64,000 nt of DNA, from positions 318,365-382,364 of the forward strand of contig NZ_JAENHM010000073.1 in NCBI RefSeq assembly GCF_016595245.1, written 5' to 3'. The position numbers were made by a program, and so were the translations under genes. Shown here in pieces: positions 60,331 through 64,000 of this stretch (positions are counted from its first letter, which is position 1; the number at the start of each line of letters is the position of its first letter). Under the pieces are notes generated by a model. It had not been told where the DNA came from, did no database searches, and saw only the letters and a list, made by a program, of their open reading frames with translations. Origin of the DNA: Azospirillum endophyticum (GTDB lineage Bacteria; Pseudomonadota; Alphaproteobacteria; Azospirillales; Azospirillaceae).

Positions 60331-60914
60331 TCCTGCCCCGCGAGCCGGGCGACGTAGCGCGCCAGCATGTCGATTTCGAGATTGACCGCATCGCCCTCCG
60401 TCAGCCCGCCGAAGGTGGTGGCGGTCTGGGTATGGGGGATGATGTTGACGCCGAAGCGGCTGCCGTCGACCTCGTTGACGGTCAGCGACACGCCGTCGAT
60501 GGCGACCGAGCCCTTGGGCGCGATGTATCTGGCGAGGCCGGCCGGCGCCTCGAAGGTCAGGCGCAGCGATTCGCCCTCGGGGCGGATCGACAGCAGCCGG
60601 CCGACGCCGTCGACATGGCCGGACACGATGTGGCCGCCCAGCTCGTCGCCGACCTTCAGCGCGCGCTCCAGGTTGATGCGCGTGCCGGGCTCCCACCCGC
60701 CGAGCGTCGTCTTCGACAGGGTCTCGCCTGAGGCCTGGATGACGTAGGCCCCCGGTCCCTTTTCGATGACCGTCAGGCAGACGCCGTTGTGGGCGATGGA
60801 CGCCCCGATCGCGATCGTCTCCGTATCGAAGGCGGTCTCGATGGTGAACCGGGTGTCGCCCTGCCGTTCCACGGCCTGGACGCGCCCGACATCGGTGATG
60901 ATTCCGGTGAACAT
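60327..60914 (-). CDS. ribE: riboflavin synthase, alpha chain
   Basis: 195 aa. It begins MFTGIITDVGRVQAVERQGD. Two tandem lumazine-binding barrels, residues 1-97 (IGASIAHNGVCLTVIEKG) and 98-190 (GSVAIDGVSLTVNEVDGSRF). It dismutates two lumazines to riboflavin. Its end overlaps the ribB(X) start by 4 bases; it follows ribD after 100 bases. Confidence 0.96.
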   Translation of the reverse strand: MFTGIITDVGRVQAVERQGDTRFTIETAFDTETIAIGASIAHNGVCLTVIEKGPGAYVIQASGETLSKTTLGGWEPGTRINLERALKVGDELGGHIVSGHVDGVGRLLSIRPEGESLRLTFEAPAGLARYIAPKGSVAIDGVSLTVNEVDGSRFGVNIIPHTQTATTFGGLTEGDAVNLEIDMLARYVARLAGQE

Positions 60915-61014
60915 GCCGGGAATTTAGCAGGTTTCGCGGCCAGGGGAAGCGGGCGCGACACCGCGGGCGGCGCAACGGTCTGTTGCGTGCATCACACCGG
61001 CGGCGAGCCGGTGG

Positions 61015-62142
61015 TCAGGAGGCGGTGCGGCGGTAGCTTTCGGCCAGATCGGCGCCGGCACTGCGGAGCTCGATGCGCTCGAAGCGTGCCATGGCGGCCA
61101 GCGCCGCGACTCCGAAGCCGGCGACCGCCGGCAGCCCGTCGCCGCCGATCAGCGAAGCGGCGCGGAACCATTCCAGCCGGTCGACCAGCCCGGCGCCGAG
61201 CAGGGCGCCGGCGATTGCCGCACCGCCTTCCACCAGGACGCGGGTGATGCCGCGGGAGGCGAGGGCGGCCATCGCGGCGGCCGGGTCGACGTGCCCGTCC
61301 GCGCCGATGGCGGTCGGGATCACCTCGACGCCGCGCGCGGCCAGCGCCGCGGCACGGGCGCCGTCGGGAGACGGGCCGGTGACGACCCAGGTCGGGATGC
61401 GTCCGGCCCCGGCGGCAAGCTTCGCCGTCGGCGGCAGGCGCAGGCGGCCGTCCACCACCACGCGCACCGGGCTGCGGTCTTCCAGGCCGGGCAGGCGGCA
61501 GGTCAGCTCGGGATCGTCAGCCAGCGCAGTGCCGATGCCGACGAGGATCGCGTCATGGCCGGCGCGCAGCCGATGGCCCCAGGCACGGGCGGTGGGGCCG
61601 GTGATCCATTGCGATTCGCCGGTGGCGGTGGCGATGCGGCCATCGAGCGTGCTGGCGATTTTCAGCGTGACCAGCGGGCGGCCCAGCGTGATGCGGCTGA
61701 AGAAGCCGTGGTTCAGGGCCAGCGCCTCGGCTTCGCAGACGCCGGTGACGACCGCGATCCCGGCGTCGCGCAGCCGGGCCAGCCCGCCGCCGGCGACCCG
61801 CGGGTCCGGATCCTGGCAGGCGACGACGACCCGCGCCACCTTCGCCTCGACCAGGGCCAGGGCGCAGGGCGGCGTCTTGCCATAGTGGTTGCAGGGTTCG
61901 AGCGTGACATAGGCTGTGGCGCCCTCGGCTCCGCCCGACAGGGCGCGGGCGCGGGCCAGTGCCTCGGTCTCGGCATGGGGGCGGCCGCCGGGCTGGGTCC
62001 AGCCGCGGCCGATCACCGCACCGTCGCGGACCAGAACGCAGCCGACCGCCGGGTTGGGCCAGGTCCGCCCGAGCCCGCGCGCGGCGAGCGACAGGGCGGC
62101 GCGCATGTGGCGCAGGTCTGTCCCGGTGTCGTGAGACGGCAA
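61015..62142 (-). CDS. ribD: bifunctional riboflavin deaminase/reductase RibD
   Basis: 375 aa. Residues 10-155 are the zinc deaminase: MRAALSLAARGLGRTWPNPA, GGRPHAETEAL, VTLEPCNHYGKTPPCALAL. Residues 156-375 are the NADPH reductase (VTLKIASTLDGRIATATGES, ITRVLVEGGAAIAGALLGAG). It performs the second and third steps after GTP opening. The start is a TTG at 62142 without a clear ribosome binding site; ATG 62106 is an alternative that leaves the domain intact. Confidence 0.94.
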   Translation of the reverse strand: MPSHDTGTDLRHMRAALSLAARGLGRTWPNPAVGCVLVRDGAVIGRGWTQPGGRPHAETEALARARALSGGAEGATAYVTLEPCNHYGKTPPCALALVEAKVARVVVACQDPDPRVAGGGLARLRDAGIAVVTGVCEAEALALNHGFFSRITLGRPLVTLKIASTLDGRIATATGESQWITGPTARAWGHRLRAGHDAILVGIGTALADDPELTCRLPGLEDRSPVRVVVDGRLRLPPTAKLAAGAGRIPTWVVTGPSPDGARAAALAARGVEVIPTAIGADGHVDPAAAMAALASRGITRVLVEGGAAIAGALLGAGLVDRLEWFRAASLIGGDGLPAVAGFGVAALAAMARFERIELRSAGADLAESYRRTAS

Positions 62143-62167
62143 GGAGGGGCGCTCTATCGGCGACGCG

Positions 62168-62662
62168 TCAGCTGCCGGGGCCTTTGCCCTTGGTGTCCTT
62201 GGCCGAGAAGCGGCCGACGTTGCCCATCATCTGTTCCAGGAAGCCCATCTCGCGGCCGGAGGTCGGCGTGGTCCGCTCCACCAGGTCGATGTCCTGGCCG
62301 TTCGACTTGTCGAGCGTCTTGATCTCGCGCAGGATGCCGGCATCGTCGAAATGGGCGACGACGACGCGGCGCTCCGTCACCTCCGGCTCGAAGAAGGCGG
62401 TCTTCTCGGTTTTCTGGCCGATGTAGTACCAGACGTTCGGATCGAAGGTGCCGACCGAGGTCGGCGTGCCCAGCACCGCGGCGACGTCGTCGCGCCGGCT
62501 CTGGCCCGGCTGCAGCTCCGCCACCAGCTGCGGGTCCGTCAGGTTGCCGCGGGTGGCGAGGGTGGGCGAGCAGCCGGTCGCGGCCAGGCCGGCGAGCAGG
62601 ACGCCGCCCAGCAGGGTGGTGCGAATGACGGCGCGGGGGGCGGAAAAGTTCGATCTGGTCAT
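62168..62662 (-). CDS. bamE: outer-membrane assembly lipoprotein BamE
   Basis: 164 aa. Lipoprotein signal with LAATGC (Cys31 lipid site). The SmpA/OmlA domain shows ELQPGQSRRDDVAAVLGTPT and DPNVWYYIGQKTEKTAFFEP. It stabilises the BAM complex that inserts outer-membrane barrels such as the FadL-type protein at 7.5-8.8 kb. ribD follows after 25 bases on the same strand. Divergent from the cytochrome bc1 chaperone gene. Confidence 0.93.
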   Translation of the reverse strand: MTRSNFSAPRAVIRTTLLGGVLLAGLAATGCSPTLATRGNLTDPQLVAELQPGQSRRDDVAAVLGTPTSVGTFDPNVWYYIGQKTEKTAFFEPEVTERRVVVAHFDDAGILREIKTLDKSNGQDIDLVERTTPTSGREMGFLEQMMGNVGRFSAKDTKGKGPGS

Positions 62663-62794
62663 GGTGCTCGGGCTATGATGGAGCCGGCGGGGCAGGGAGG
62701 CCGTCCACGGCAGTGGATGGTCTCCAGCCGGGACAATCGCACCGGCCGCTTCGCCCTGTCAACGAGACTCCGAGTCGGGGAAGGGCTGCCGTTC

Positions 62795-63376
62795 GTGTCA
62801 GGAAGCTTCATCGGCCGTCTGCTGGGCCCTTTGCTGGATCATGTCGGCGGCGGCGCGCGTGCCCGCAACGCCGCCGCGGTGGGCGGGCTGTTCACCGCCA
62901 TCGTCGGCCAGGCCCGCGAACCGGGCTTTTACCGAGCGCTCGCCGTGCCCGACACGCTGGACGGCCGCTTCGAGATGGTGGCGCTGCACCTGCTGCTGGT
63001 GATGCGCCGGCTGAAGGGGCAGGGCGCCGAGGCCGCCGATTTGTCACGGCGCCTCTATGAGGCGATGGTCGACGATTTCGAGAAGTCGCTGCTGGAGATG
63101 GGGGCCGGCGACAGCGGCATCCCCCGGCGCGTCAAGACGATGGCCCGCGGCATGGCCGGGCGCATCCGCGCCTATGACGAGGCGCTGGCGGGGTCCTACG
63201 GCGGCGGGCTGGAGGTCGCGCTGGACAACAACCTCTACGGCACGGTCGACCCGGTGCCCGACGGGGCGCTGCCCGCGATGGCCGCCTATGTCCATGCCAG
63301 CGCCGCCGCGCTCGACGCCCAGCCGCTGGAGTCGCTGATGCGGGGCGAGGTCCGCTTCGCAACCCTGCCGGCCTGA
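62795..63376 (+). CDS. ubiquinol-cytochrome c chaperone family protein
   Basis: 193 aa from GTG 62795. The family core is present: GFYRALAVPDTLDGRFEMVA, LHLLLVMRRLKGQG, LYEAMVDDFEKSLLEMGAGD and SGIPRRVKTMARGMAGRI. Homologous to mitochondrial Cbp3, which helps cytochrome b assembly in complex III. ATG 62675 and ATG 62717 are alternative starts, but the extra residues are not family-like and would crowd the divergent bamE promoter. Confidence 0.9.
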   Translation: MSGSFIGRLLGPLLDHVGGGARARNAAAVGGLFTAIVGQAREPGFYRALAVPDTLDGRFEMVALHLLLVMRRLKGQGAEAADLSRRLYEAMVDDFEKSLLEMGAGDSGIPRRVKTMARGMAGRIRAYDEALAGSYGGGLEVALDNNLYGTVDPVPDGALPAMAAYVHASAAALDAQPLESLMRGEVRFATLPA

Positions 63377-63404
63377 GCGGCACACTATATATGTAGAGTG
63401 CCGC
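63377..63404. terminator. hairpin after the bc1 chaperone gene
   Basis: GCGGCAC (63377-63383) pairs with GTGCCGC (63398-63404), and past an A/A mismatch CTA pairs with TAG around TATATG. It starts right after the stop codon. No T-tract, so function is inferred. Confidence 0.45.
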
Positions 63405-63413
63405 CGCTGATTG

Positions 63414-63436
63414 CCCTCTCCCGGGGCGGGAGAGGG
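63414..63436. repeat. short palindromic repeat (CCCTCTCCC family)
   Basis: CCCTCTCCC-GGGGC-GGGAGAGGG, a perfect 9-bp palindrome with a 5-base loop. It is identical to the right-hand palindrome of the block at 57.9-58.1 kb. Confidence 0.85.
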
Positions 63437-63548
63437 ACTTCAATGGATTGCCGGAAGGCTTGCCTTTCCGGCCCGGCGGCGGCATGTGAATCGGGTTGCG
63501 GGCGCCCGCCGCGCCCGCCATTTTGTTTTCGACCAGAGAGTCTTCGCC

Positions 63549-64000
63549 ATGAGCCCTGCCAACGGCGCCCTGCCGGCCTCGGAATTCCAGCGCTTCGTCA
63601 GTGCCGACGCGGTGCGCCGCGCCGACGTGACCGAAACCATCGAAGCGACGGAGGCGGAGCGCCGCGCGCTCGCCGAGCGGCTGGAGCTGGAGGCGATCGG
63701 CAGCCTGACCGCCACGGTGAAGCTGCGCGCGGTGCGCGGCGGCCAGATGATCCGGGTGTCCGGGACGCTGGAGGCCGACGTGGTCCAGACCTGCGTCGTC
63801 ACGCTGGATCCGGTGCCCGCCCATGTCAGCGAGAGCTTCGAGGCCCTTTTCGCGCCGGAGTCGATGATCGAGGACGAGGGGCTGGAGATCGATATCGACC
63901 CCTCTCTGTCGGACGAGGACATTCCCGAGCCGATGGAAAACAACCGAATCGACATCGGCGAGCTGACCGCGCAGCACCTGTCGCTCGGCCTCGATCCCTA
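63549..64000 (+). CDS. DUF177 (YceD) family protein, 3' end cut
   Basis: The first 150 residues are visible from ATG 63549 and the frame is open at the window end. The DUF177 core is TATVKLRAVRGGQMIRVSGT followed by LEADVVQTCVVTLDPVPAHV. An acidic stretch EDEGLEIDIDPSLSDEDIPE and IDIGELTAQHLSLGLDPY come next. YceD proteins in bacteria and plants support 23S rRNA accumulation. In alphaproteobacteria the gene usually precedes plsX and fabH, which should lie just beyond the window. Confidence 0.92.
   Translation, partial: MSPANGALPASEFQRFVSADAVRRADVTETIEATEAERRALAERLELEAIGSLTATVKLRAVRGGQMIRVSGTLEADVVQTCVVTLDPVPAHVSESFEALFAPESMIEDEGLEIDIDPSLSDEDIPEPMENNRIDIGELTAQHLSLGLDP

Noticed and set aside
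60915..62167. FMN riboswitch in the rib cluster
   Set aside because: The spaces before ribD (25 bases) and ribE (100 bases) are too short or lack the conserved core.

Overview
The window is chromosomal DNA from a high-GC alphaproteobacterium. The best fit is Rhodospirillales, close to Azospirillum. The evidence is the gene order yebC-ruvCAB-ybgC-tolQRAB-pal-cpoB-tilS-ftsH, a nrdR/rib/nusB/thiL cluster, a Ros/MucR regulator, a proton pyrophosphatase, a ubiquinol-cytochrome c chaperone gene and many chemoreceptor-type features. Genus is inferred from gene order and protein character only. Almost all genes are housekeeping; no phage, insertion sequence, CRISPR array, tRNA or rRNA was seen.

Layout. 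1-13 kb: a cut acetyltransferase gene, then a minus-strand run efp - inositol monophosphatase - proline-rich OmpA-like - MotA-like - MotB-like, with the EF-P modifying enzyme gene epmA divergent from efp. After these come a FadL-type porin, a TSUP permease, thiE and a class I aldolase. 13-18 kb: a chemoreceptor with a sigma-54-type promoter, then gap and tkt. 18-25 kb: a coiled-coil gene, zapA, a 6S RNA candidate, formyl-THF cyclo-ligase, a YmdB-like phosphoesterase, yebC and ruvCAB. Here ruvC runs in frame through palindromic repeats into a DUF559 nuclease domain. 25-35 kb: the Tol-Pal operon, tilS, ftsH and a parDE module. 35-43 kb: an unknown 388-aa protein, fabI, a BrkB-family protein, a DnaJ-like chaperone, pdxH and a cation efflux gene. 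43-51 kb is the most accessory stretch: a soluble chemoreceptor with its sensor at the C-terminus, a lone hypD behind an FNR/FixK-type box, a stress protein, small secreted proteins and mucR. 51-64 kb: rpiB, glyA, nrdR, then in the opposite orientation hppA, a FliL-like gene, thiL, nusB, ribH, ribB(X), ribE, ribD and bamE, and finally a cytochrome bc1 chaperone and a cut DUF177 gene.

How genes work together. The Tol-Pal block builds the cell-division envelope machine, with CpoB and YbgC at its ends. The rib block makes riboflavin, but its RibBA-like protein has lost the zinc cysteines of the GTP cyclohydrolase II half, so a separate RibA is predicted elsewhere. EF-P and EpmA would help translate the long proline runs in TolA and in the OmpA-like protein of the efp operon. 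Palindromes built on a CCCTCTCCC/GGGAGAGGG core recur in the window and have become part of the ruvC coding sequence.
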